Assembly: GCA_016617855.1 (NCBI GenBank)
Contig: JAECUM010011192.1
Coordinates: forward strand, 1-64,000
Reading direction: 5' to 3'
Length of the DNA: 64,000 bases
Source of the DNA: Megalonaias nervosa
Taxonomy: Eukaryota > Mollusca > Bivalvia > Unionida > Unionidae
Shown piece by piece: positions 23,895 through 64,000 of this stretch (position 1 is its first letter; each line of letters starts with the position of its first letter). The translations under genes were made by a program, and so were the position numbers. Below the pieces are notes generated by a model that made no database searches, was not told the origin of the DNA, and was given only the letters and a program-made list of their open reading frames with translations.

Positions 23895-24330
23895 GCACTA
23901 CTTTGTGTTGTTCGCCCTTCGCATTCGAAGATGAGCATGATACCACCACCTGGTTTAGATTCCACCACCTGGTTTAGATACGTGAATGGCTAATCAAGCC
24001 AATCTGTTCTCTGAATTGTCTGTTGCATACTTGACAGGTGCAGCTTGAGTTTGCTTGATAAACAGAGGACGTGCAGCAGTTCTGAGCTTTCCGCTGCTCT
24101 CGCTTATAGATTGCCTCTGCAGTTCTTCTGCATTCAAAGTCTGTAGGTCCTGCATTCAAAGTCTGTAGGTCCAGTATGGATGAAACTCCGCCAGGTGAAG
24201 TGGTCGTGTGTGAAATCTTCACAAGATTCAAGGTCAATGTTGAAGTGTTTTATGGATGACTTGAGGGAAAATTGAAGCATTTCTTCTCATCACCCTGAGA
24301 TCTCTTTTTCTCTTCAGCTCGGCATAGAAG
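23895..24330 (-). mobile_element. LINE 3' fragment with C-terminal C2H2-like motif
   Basis: A minus-strand frame (23974-24237) ends in CTCQVCNRQFREQIGLISHSR, of the form C-x2-C-x(n)-GL-x-SH. That is a common C-terminal zinc-finger tail of non-LTR retrotransposon polyproteins in molluscs and other animals. It is followed by a 3' region reading catgctcatcttcgaatgcg. Short duplications occur at 23939-23978 and 24128-24172. The upstream polymerase is missing, so it is a 5'-truncated relic. Confidence 0.5.
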
Positions 24331-24836
24331 ATCTTCTTTGGTAGTCAATCTTCTGATATCCTGGTGACATGGCCTGCCCATCTCATTATTTACTTTGTTA
24401 TAAACGGAAACACCGCATTTAAAGACCAAACTATAAAATTTAAATGAGCACACAACGAGACAATTTCTAAACTTTAATGTAAACATGACCAGTAGCTCCA
24501 CTGCAATGAAATATAGTGAGTCACACATGTTGACCTGAATTCATGAATTGTTTTTGGTCATTGATGTATTTTCTAATTGCATTTTCAGTGAAATTCAATA
24601 TAATCAACACAAGATTAAAACTTTTAGGAGGTAATTTTTTGTGCAACTGATTTTCCTATATCAGTATTTATTCTGCTTCGATATTTATTGTCTTGCTCAC
24701 AAATAACTTTCCATCGAAAAACTGAATTGTAGCTAAGATCTATTGTATCAAGTTTTGTTTTTGTCATGTAATATAAACTCAAGTTATTCTTCGGCTATTC
24801 TATTCAAGGGTAAATGTTTAAAAGAACCTATGATGT

Positions 24837-24889
<53 letters not shown>

Positions 24890-25815
24890 GTATTTTTGTA
24901 ACTGTTGGTACATGATTGAGTAGCTTTTAGTCATGACTATAAATGTTAATGATCATCTATAGTCAAAATATTAGTTATTTTTTTGTACGCGGATATAGAA
25001 TTCATTTGAAAAGTAGGTGTTTGCGACCATTAATAATAATACATAATAAGACCTGTTTTCGAGTTTGTGATTGATTCCGATTGGACAGGTTCAGATGGGT
25101 TCTTAGAAAAATTATTTATTTACCATTGGATGAGTTAGGTCACATGTTAGAAATGAAATGTTAGACTGAGTTGTTAGACTTGTGGGATATATTGCGACAT
25201 ATAGGCCTAATAGACCATTGAAGGTGTATATAAACAGAGAATTCTAGTTTAGATTCATTCATGTGTCGAATTCTAGTTTCATATGTTATCATCAGTATGC
25301 AGACGTGTTTAATGTTGTGTTTAGATAATTTGAGAGGAGTCATTTGTTAGGGTTATTCATTGGAATTACATGGTACTCATTGGACTAGAATATTTATTCT
25401 GAGACTACTGTAAATTATTCAAAAGAATTCGGGAAAATAATATTGTGATACGTACATTTGAGGACCTGAAATTCATTCGGAACACTCGATTCTTTGAGAC
25501 TTGAACAGAAATATTTAGAATTATTTTGGATTCAATTCATAATACTGTAAGTTCCTCTTTACATTTTTATTTTATAACTTTGATAATAAAATTATTTATG
25601 TTTTACAAAACTTGTTGGTTTTTGCTTTTTATTGTTACAGTTAATGACCATAGAGTCGTAACAAGAGAGAGAAGGAGACAGAGGGAGAGAGAGAGAGAGA
25701 AAAAAAGAAACGGAGAGACAGAAAGTCACAGGTTATAGATTTGCACATTTTACTGTTTAAACTTAGATAGCAGTAATGGACTATGTCGCTTTTTCTGTTT
25801 AATATAACATTCGAG
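24331..25815. other. Unassigned AT-rich spacer with simple repeats
   Basis: Contains (GA)n at 24838-24887 and a second GA-rich tract at 25663-25708. No gene is supported. Confidence 0.45.
24838..24887 (+). repeat. (GA)n microsatellite
   Basis: About 25 uninterrupted GA units. Confidence 0.95.
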
Positions 25816-26127
25816 TGTGTGATTGATTTGAATTTTTAACATAGCTTTAAACATTTTTCAGTCATACATGTATGCAGTGTGGCAGTTTATAGTGATTTCT
25901 AGCACTGGGACATCATGCCGCAGACATCTAGCACGATGTTCGATCCAGTCACACTATTCTGACACCATACCTACCAGTCCTAACACTAACCTGTTAATGC
26001 AGAGCGCCAAGGGAGGCAGCTGTTTGAACCATTTTTATAAGACTTTGGTATACCTCAGCCTGGGATCGAACCCGCGACCGTCTGCATCCGAGGCGGACAC
26101 TCTGACCACTTGGGCCACCGGAGCGGT
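25816..26127 (-). mobile_element. tRNA-derived SINE, family A copy 2
   Basis: Full-length relative of 5208-5556 on the same minus strand, with the same body (tgtggcagtttatagtga, gcgccaagggaggcagctgt) and a tRNA-like head ending at gagcggt. Several substitutions damage the B box (gggatcgaaccc). The long dinucleotide tail is reduced to tgtgtg. Confidence 0.8.
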
Positions 26128-26490
26128 TACCATTCGACAAGTGATAAGTAAATCACGATCACAAATATGAATCGAACAGAATCCCTTTTAAAAAATAGTG
26201 TACTAAACTCAGAATTTATTTCGAGGATGGCCATTGGGACTTGTGCTTAATATTTGATTCGTGTTATGTAGATATTTAATATATTAGACTCTAATTACCT
26301 TAATTCTTATATATTCCACGTTGAATTTATGGATCCTTCCGTCGACGAGAAGCAGAGTGGGACTTTGGGGTTTGGTGTTTTACGGCATAGCAACGTAATT
26401 AGATTATTTAGTGTGAAGGATACACCCTGGCTGACCTTTTCACGAGACCGGCTAAACAATGAGCCACTGTGGATCCTGCCTCAATTAGTC

Positions 26491-26642
26491 GCCTATTATT
26501 ACTGTGTGAGAGGGCGCATGAGGCACATTCTACATTTTAAGCACGCCTATTATTACTGTGTGAGAGGGCGCATGAGGCCCATTCTGCATTTTAAGCATGC
26601 TTATCATTGCTGTGTGAGAGGGCGCATCTACATGTTAAGCAC
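26491..26642 (+). repeat. 54-bp tandem repeat, about 2.8 copies
   Basis: The unit contains cctattattactgtgtgagagggcgcatgaggc... and repeats at 54-bp spacing, producing an 18-residue protein-level repeat in a 141-codon frame. I treat that frame as a repeat artefact. Confidence 0.8.
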
Positions 26643-26964
26643 GCAAGAAAGTGGGAGGAGCAGAAATGTGGGTGTGTACCTATATACAAAAATGAAATTT
26701 TCAAAATATTTTCATCTAACAGCGCTTCCTGCTATTGAATCTGGACGAATGTGAAGTATTTCTCTTTGGTTGTAGTAGCAATTTTACTAAATTATTGGCC
26801 ACATAATGCCAAGAATATGGGAATTAGCGTCTTTGATGTGCACAGGAGTCCTATTTTGTCTTCTTCTTCTTCTTCCAATTAAGTTCTTGGCCTATATACA
26901 GGCATAGTTGCACTGGGTGAACTATGCACATATGTGAAGGAAGGTTCTTTGTACAAGTTAAAAA

Positions 26965-27019
26965 TTCGCCATGTATAGCCTATCTTGTGCTGAAAATGGC
27001 GTTAAACCCTATAACAACA
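26965..27019 (+). mobile_element. 5'-truncated SINE/LINE tail with 12-bp target duplication
   Basis: The 55-bp insert carries the same 3' end as the SINE at 43948-44203 (cgccatgtatagcctatctt... gttaaaccctataacaac). It is flanked by acaagttaaaaa at 26953-26964 and 27020-27031, a target-site duplication. This is the signature of target-primed reverse transcription that stopped very early. Confidence 0.75.
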
Positions 27020-27124
27020 ACAAGTTAAAAACAGGATAAAATAACACACGGTGTACATGCTAAGACATGGGACATGCAGCGCCAGTGTGGACCTTAAAGG
27101 TATCAACGGAAGGCGCTGTAATGA

Positions 27125-27689
27125 TATATACTAGGAATAGGAGAGACCCTAGCACTGTTCCCTGTGGGACACGTGAGGTCACTGGGGAGGTTGATGATAC
27201 AAACTCGTCAAGCATGACCTGTTGGTTTCTATCTGCTAGGAAGCTCTGTATCCATGTAAGTGTTCGGCCATAGTGTTGGAGCTTGACTGCAAGGCATTGA
27301 TGCGGCGCTTTATCGAACGCTTTGCTGAATTCCAGCAAAATTGCATCTATCTGTTGTTTATCGTTTAATCCGAGTGCAAGGTCGTGAGCGGAAGTAATTA
27401 ACTGAGTCTCACAGGATCTTTTCTTTCTGAAGCTATGTTGTTGGTCACAAATGATGTTATTTTGCTCCAGATGCTTCATCAAGTGGCTGTGGCTATTATG
27501 TTCCTTGACCTTGCAGCAAACTGACATCAAGGACACTGGTCTATAATTGGTGGCGTTACTCTTGTCTTCCTTGTTGAATAGTGGAGTGACGTACGCTCCC
27601 TTCCAGTCTTTAGGAACTTGACCTTGATCATGTGATGGCTGAAAGATTAAGGTGAGAGCTGGTGTAATTGCTAGCGCAAATTCCTTCAA
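27125..27689 (-). pseudogene. LINE reverse transcriptase fragment
   Basis: It contains NYRPVSLMSVCCKV, QHSFRKKRSCETQL, LEFSKAFDKAPHQ (motif A) and RVPQGTVLGSLLF (motif B). In motif A the usual LDFSKAFD reads LEFSKAFD, so the expected catalytic Asp is Glu. The match stops after FLVYI, before the motif C Asp pair. Both features indicate an inactive polymerase. Confidence 0.85.
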
Positions 27690-28106
27690 GAAACGAGATA
27701 AGATTGGTATGTACCGCTTGCTTTATGTGGGTTCAGATTTTCTAGGAGTTTCTTCACACCCTTTGCTTGAAAAAGGAGTGAAAGAGCAGTTGGAGTATCA
27801 GTTGATCGTATCTGGGGAAGGTTGTCACAGTCTTCCTAATGAAGACCGAAGGAGAACTGATTTTTGAGGATCTCAGCTTTGTCTTTGGTGTCAGAGTAGG
27901 TAATACCATCCTTCCTATTTATGCTTTTGATGTAAGTATAGAGCTTCTTGTTCTTAGGGCCCGGCTCGCTAACCATATCGTGTATGTAATTGTTGCGGAC
28001 GTCCCCGCTAGCTGACTGGGTGTTTTCAGAATTTGCTTGTATCTCTCCCAGTGTTTTTGCAGTCTGGTACAGCTTGCTGTCTTGAAGGATTTCTGCTTCT
28101 GTTTCG

Positions 28107-28855
28107 TCAGGCCACGTATGAATCGGTTACGCCATGGCTGATTAAAGCATGTAGATTATGTTTAGAGGGTGCGAAGGTGTTGATGGTTTCTATGCATTTA
28201 TGTTTAAAGATGGACCATACAGTGCTCACTGGTGTTGATGACCTATACTCTTGGTCAAAGCCAACTGAAAAATGGTTAAGATCTGCTGACATGGATTGAG
28301 TGTCTGCCTTTATCCATAGATAAATGAGTCGACGCGTTTGTTTGCGCCTAGCAGGTAATACGCATGTGTCAACAATGACAATATCATGATCACTGAGGCC
28401 TGGGAGTGGGACGCATTTATCTACGAATGAAGTAGGCATGTTGGTGCAAAGGATATCGAAGGTGTTTTCTCGCCTGGTAGGAAAGTCTACTGTTTGTACG
28501 CAGCCTGTTTTGTTGATTGTATTTATGAATGCTTGGTTGATGGGTATCAAGTATGGCGTCAGTAGTCCCGTTTATGTCTGGAAGGTTTGTATCACCGCCT
28601 GGGAGTGGGGCGCATTTATCTACGAATGAAGTAGGCATGTTGGTGCAAAGGATATCGAAGGTGTTTTCTCGCCTGGTAGGAAAGTCTACTGTTTGTACGC
28701 AGCCTGTTTTGTTGATTGTATTTATGAATGCTTGGTTGATGGGTATCAAGTATGGCGTCAGTAGTCCCGTTTATGTCTGGAAGGTTTGTATCACCGCCTA
28801 ACCATATGATGTGGTCTTTATACCTGGTCTGTAGGTCACTTATTGCTCTGCACAT
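28107..28855 (-). pseudogene. LINE endonuclease region, broken by a 199-bp tandem duplication
   Basis: Minus-strand pieces show WLGGDTNLPDI (a GGDFN-type active-site motif, Phe replaced by Thr) and LSDHDIVIVD (the SDH motif of AP-type endonucleases). Between them 28399-28597 is repeated almost exactly at 28598-28796. Because 199 is not a multiple of 3, the duplication shifts the frame. Confidence 0.75.
28399..28796 (+). repeat. 199-bp tandem duplication
   Basis: The two copies are nearly identical (one visible difference: gggacgca versus ggggcgca), so the duplication is much younger than the element. Confidence 0.9.
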
Positions 28856-29249
28856 CTCCCGGCTGTACTCGAAATTGTTGTCGGTGGGAAGATAGAAGCT
28901 ACTAACAATGATGGGTTTTGTTTGTCCCTTAAATCAAACGATGCAGTAAGAAACTCAGTTGATGTGGTTGTGTCGATCATGAGGCATCTAAGTCATGCTT
29001 GACGATGATCGCTACTCCTCAGTGAGAGCTGTTAGGTCTTTCAGGGCAACGAACTTGTAGCTTTCCGGCAGTACTTCCCGTTTAAAACTTCTATAGTTTA
29101 GCCATGTTTCACTAGCAAGTATAATGTCAGGATTAGCGTACCCTAACATAGCATAGAATGCCTCTCGTTTGGATCATATGTTTTTGAAAATTGATTAAGT
29201 GAATGCGAAGTTTGTTCTTTGTGACTGATTCTTTCTTAAGGTTTGATGT

Positions 29250-29624
29250 TTAAGACGAAGAGGTAAGTACTGGAGATACCAAGTCACAACTGTAGTGTAC
29301 TGTACTGAAGGAAGAAGTATGACTCTGGGTGCTACAAGTGTTGTATGAAGAATTGAATTCTTCGAATAAGCTGGTGTTAAAGTTCGGTACTCTACAGATG
29401 CAACAATGCCAACTTACGTCTCCATGCTCTAAATGTTCGTATACTACTGTTGGCATATTCATACAATCATTATTGAACCAACGTTTACAGTTGGAACAGA
29501 CGACAGATAGGACGGTTCTAGACCACAATGAAACTTTCCTACAAATGGTGCATGGATACTTAATTGGTTTAGGTCCCGGGTTAGGATGACAGTCTGATGC
29601 ATTTAGTATCATTAAGGTAAACAA
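29250..29624 (-). pseudogene. LINE N-terminal PHD-like zinc finger
   Basis: It reads CHPNPGPKPIKYPC, then CSNCKRWFNNDCM and WHCCICRVPNF, a Cys-rich finger with the typical LINE lead-in CHPNPGP. The frame is open for 124 codons from 29624 downward. Confidence 0.75.
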
Positions 29625-29840
29625 TTACAGTAGGTGGCCAGTCTTGCATTTCTTCTGAGCCTTTAGCATCTGTTGTTGGTGTATATTATGTACACGGCAA
29701 GTAAATACTACTGGGCTGATGTAGGTTGTACTTGGTGAATGTGCATTATATGTGTCCATCCTGGTGTTAAATATTATAAGAAATACTGATAGTATGGGGG
29801 AGATTGCCAGATGAAAAATCATCTTGAACACCAGTGTCAA

Positions 29841-31142
29841 AGAGACCTAGAGTTGTCACATGTGTTTGGTAACGTCTATGTTACTGTAGACAAAAACATC
29901 TTCAACACAGGTGTCTAAAAAGGTATGCAAATGTCACGTCCGGTTTACGGATGCCTTAGGAAAGCAGTTAAAAACTCCACTTTTTGGAATGCTGTGCCAA
30001 ATATTGTGGATATAGTTGGAAACAAAGATGATCACTATCAAAGGAACCAAAAAACCTGCGTTGGATAACGTCTATTTAGCTGTTTGACAAGTATTTTTTC
30101 TCCTGCTCAAACTACGGTACCTTCCTTTACGCATGAACACAACTCACAAAAAAAAAAATGCCAAAATAAATAACGCAAAAACAATTTATATGATGATCTG
30201 TTTTATATAATGAAATCCCAAATGACCTCAGTGTAAAGCAAGCAAACAAGCAACAGCATTTGTTTTATTTTCTTTAAAAGTTCTATACAATAGTGTGTCT
30301 GAATCAGGGTTAATGACTGGGTCAGTATCTTGTGATACCTGAAATAGGTTTCATTGTGTATCGAGCATCTTCAACAATCGCCATCACACTCCACACTTTA
30401 CAACAACTTCTTGTCGCATACCAATCACAGACACTGTCTTCGAGAACGTCTTTTCCATGGATTCGTATCTATCTTTCAAACGATGAAACCACCTCATACA
30501 TGTAGGATGTGAAATAGAATTACATCGTAAACTTTATCCAAGTCGGCCTGATATCAGTCGGAGAGTCCCCCAAGAACACTCAGATTTTTCAGTATGATCT
30601 TTGCCCAGTAGTAGAATTGTTCTCCCTCGATATTTTACGTCACTGACTACCATTTACCTATGTTAAGTCACACGCATATATCTGCAGGTGTCCGGCGTGC
30701 TGCACGGTGCAACTACATATCTTTTTATAGAATGTTATTTTGTTTATTGATCAGAATAAAGTTTATAGAAAAGTTCAAAGAAACTAAAACGTTAAAACAA
30801 AATATTCAGAACTGTTAAAAAAAATGTTCTCAAATACCCCCTGTACATGTAGAATTACTAAATAGTTAAGTGTAAGTATTGTTTCATGAAGAAATAAATA
30901 TCAAGTTATGGTTGCATACTGGGGAGGTTAGTTCTAATGACTTTTCTGATTTTGTGGAAGGAAAGAAATAGGACTGCTCAACCATTCCCTCCGCAAAACC
31001 TGTCCCTGTTTTATATGTTACGTGGATGCAATTATACTTAACGTTTCTTTCTTTATTATTTATGGACAATGTCGTAATGTGCATTCTGCACCATATATTT
31101 TGGTAGATACACTTCTAGTCTCCATATACTTTATTTCTTTGC

Positions 31143-31192
<50 letters not shown>

Positions 31193-31212
31193 CCAACTAG
31201 CAATATGCTTAG

Positions 31213-31253
<41 letters not shown>

Positions 31254-31290
31254 TATGGGCATCAATGTATTAAAACATATATGTAATGAA
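29841..31290. other. Unassigned spacer upstream of gene 2
   Basis: No gene is supported. It ends in two (TA)n tracts at 31147-31191 and 31217-31256. Confidence 0.45.
31147..31256 (+). repeat. Two (TA)n tracts separated by a short spacer
   Basis: About 22 and 20 TA units flank agccaactagcaatatgctt. Confidence 0.95.
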
Positions 31291-31294
31291 ATTT

Positions 31295-31410
31295 TCTTAA
31301 TTAGCATAATTAAAGTTAACAACTCATCACGACACGGTAATTAATCGTAATAATTATGGTTTCCACGTTCGGGATTAATTACGTGACACTTGGCTAATTA
31401 AGACTTAATA
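31295..31410. promoter_or_regulatory. Cluster of TAATTA-type sites upstream of gene 2
   Basis: Six homeodomain-core-like motifs (cttaattag, ataattaaag, gtaattaatcg, aataattatgg, gattaattacg, ctaattaag) fall within about 115 bp, 190-300 bp upstream of the gene 2 ATG. They lie near an ACGTGACA word. The background is AT-rich, so part of this is expected by chance. No TATA box or start site can be assigned. Confidence 0.3.
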
Positions 31411-31532
31411 CAACGATTACTAAGCACAGTTACACTGTACCGGCGCAGGTCTGTCATAGGTTGAGGAACCAGACGAAGACTAAGATCTAAGGAAAAATCA
31501 CCGATACGGTGCCATCAACCAGTTTAAGGCCA

Positions 31533-31562
31533 ATGAAGCCTAGAGGAAACTATCTTAATTAA
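31533..31562 (+). other. Possible short upstream ORF in gene 2 leader
   Basis: A nine-codon ATG-initiated frame ends in TAA 31 bases before the start codon of gene 2. It matters only if this stretch is transcribed without splicing. Confidence 0.25.
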
Positions 31563-31593
31563 CCAAGGGACTAGTATTTTTGGATTTTCGGAA

Positions 31594-62602
<31,009 letters not shown>

Positions 62603-62896
62603 AGAACCTAAGAATATAACGGTATGAAAATTTATTATATCACAAATTTTAAAATATCTCATATTTCTGTATGTCCAACTAAAGTTACATTTTAATGTTT
62701 TCGTACTACGATAAAAAAAAATAACGTCTTATTAAATTTGTTTGGATTGTTCATTTCTACTAAAGTTTCGTTCAATGAACGATTTGAATTAAGGTTCTGG
62801 CTCTTTCTTGTGTTCTTTATCATGCGACAACACAAGGCCTATGATATTCCAGGTTTTTTTATTGCTCTTCTTGACTATCTTAAGACTCAATTGTTC
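62603..62896 (+). other. Probable 3' UTR and flank of gene 2
   Basis: An ATTAAA variant poly(A) signal lies at 62731-62736. No AATAAA was found close to the stop. The transcript end cannot be fixed. Confidence 0.3.
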
Positions 62897-63062
62897 AATA
62901 AGACTCGGGAGAAAACGCATTTCAATAGGACTCGGGGAAAAAACGCATTTCAATAAGACTAGGGAAAAAAACGCATTTCAATAAGACTCGAGGGAAAACG
63001 CATTTCAGTAAGATTCGGGGGAAAACGCATTTCAATAAGACTAGGGGGAAAACGCATTTCGC
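62897..63062 (+). repeat. 27-bp minisatellite, about 6 copies
   Basis: The unit is aataagactcggggg then aaaacgcatttc, with ctcg/ctag/ttcg variants. Confidence 0.9.
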
Positions 63063-63147
63063 ACTGCCAACATCGAAGTCTGATCTAAACGCTTTTTACA
63101 GTTTTTCTCTCACTCACAGACAGACACACACAAGTCGATTCAGTGCC

Positions 63148-63466
63148 AATAATGTCTTGTACACTTTGTCTTAATTTAAACAGAAAGTCCATTCATTGTC
63201 GAAAGTGTCCTGTATACTTTATCGTTTCGCAAAAAGAAAGCCCATTCATTGTCAAGAGCGTCCTGTATACTTTATAGTTTTGTAAACAGAAAGCCCATTC
63301 ATTGTCAAGAGCATCCTGTATACTTTATCGTTTTGTAAACAGAAAGCCCATTTTCATTGTTAAGATCGTTCTGTATACTTTATTGTTTTGTAAACAGAAA
63401 ACCCATTCATTGTCAAGAGTGTCCTGTATACTTTATCATGTTGTAAATAGAAAACCCATTCATCGT
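63148..63466 (+). repeat. About 54-bp minisatellite, 6 copies
   Basis: The unit contains gaaagcccattcattgtcaa, gtcctgtatactttat and gttttgtaaac. The first copy is diverged. Confidence 0.88.
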
Positions 63467-64000
63467 TCATGCACGAACAGACTTGCTACAGAAAAAAGAG
63501 ATGCGATTTGGAATTTTTTTCTAAGAGTTTGGTATAACCCAAACGGCGCCATATCGATATATGGATTCGTATTTTGGGAATCAGACCCCTTTTACTAAAG
63601 ATTCATTTCACCCACACCTAATAGTAGACGTGCACTTGTGAATTATTAGCTTAATGTGAAACATCTCTATGAATCATTTTAATTTTTGGAACAAATTAAA
63701 TTATTTTTGCCAAAAATTGTATTTTTTTTTCTCGAATACATTCACGTCACAGTTTACATGGCGACTAAAATTATTTTCCAAGGTAAGAAAATAATTTTCC
63801 TCTTAGAGAAAATTGCACTTAAACGCAAATAGAAATATTTTCTGAGTGATGAAAACCTATTTTACACGATGCCAACGGAACTATTTACAGCGCGAATAAA
63901 AACATTTAATTTCTGCAATTTTCTTCTCAAATTAAATTTTCTTCACGAATCAAATTAACAAAATTTTATCATTTATTTCATATATCAGCCAGAAAGTTTT
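63467..64000. other. Unassigned AT-rich flank
   Basis: No supported gene, splice-bounded exon or repeat family to the right edge. Confidence 0.45.

Larger units (their letters stand above)
27060..29840 (-). mobile_element. Dead non-LTR retrotransposon (LINE, jockey/CR1-like superfamily)
   Basis: Read on the minus strand the order is PHD-like zinc finger (29250-29624), endonuclease pieces (28107-28855) and reverse transcriptase (27125-27689), matching mollusc LINEs. Frames are broken, 199 bp of the endonuclease region is tandemly duplicated, and the copy ends before the conserved FADD box of the polymerase. The 5' side probably extends to about 29840, where HLL and upstream residues look like the LINE leader. 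Confidence 0.82.

Noticed and set aside
25868..26170. 100-codon plus-strand frame
   Set aside because: It is a translation across the antisense SINE copy at 25816-26127.

Overview
The window looks like AT-rich, repeat-dense genomic DNA from a lophotrochozoan animal, most likely a bivalve mollusc. This rests on GT-AG introns, very small exons, tRNA-derived SINEs, a LINE with an N-terminal PHD-like finger, Polinton/Maverick relics, many minisatellites, and two secreted-protein genes of shell-matrix or byssus character. The species cannot be fixed from the sequence. There are no operons, no CRISPR arrays and no convincing functional RNA genes. Most open frames are chance or repeat-driven.

The main host content is two same-strand genes sharing a C-terminal eight-cysteine module. 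Gene 1 (707-2165) enters from the left edge; only its last two exons are visible, encoding the Cys module and a proline-rich tail. Gene 2 (31594-62602) can be assembled as 11 exons over 31 kb. They sum to 738 nt with no internal stop and encode a 245-residue secreted protein: signal peptide, Gly-rich block with ten consecutive Gly, Gly/Met-rich block, then the Cys module. Introns 1 to 9 are all phase 1 and internal exons 2-9 are all multiples of 3. The final intron is phase 2 and falls at the same codon of the Cys module in both genes, so they are probably tandem paralogues.

Between the genes lie: minisatellites (2.5-4.0, 7.9-8.0, 9.8-10.6 kb); an antisense SINE (5.2 kb); a 150-bp direct-repeat pair (11.1/12.0 kb); a broken Polinton relic (about 13.2-20.5 kb) with integrase, capsid and protease remnants, whose capsid gene is split by a hAT-like element (16807-19363); a LINE 3' fragment (23.9-24.3 kb); a second antisense SINE (25.8 kb); and a dead LINE on the minus strand (27.1-29.8 kb).

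Inside gene 2, large introns hold a third antisense SINE (36.0 kb), a SINE with a 15-bp target duplication (43.9 kb), a decayed type-B DNA polymerase fragment (48.7-49.2 kb), a 1.27-kb satellite of 61-bp units (53.4-54.65 kb), a shorter inverted copy of the hAT-like element (58.04-59.12 kb), a (TA)n tract, and a four-fold duplicated splice acceptor before exon 9. Downstream of gene 2 are two more minisatellites and unassigned AT-rich sequence.

Exon models were read by eye from splice signals, phase and residue pattern. No transcript or database evidence was available, and extra phase-1 micro-exons could have been missed without breaking the frame.
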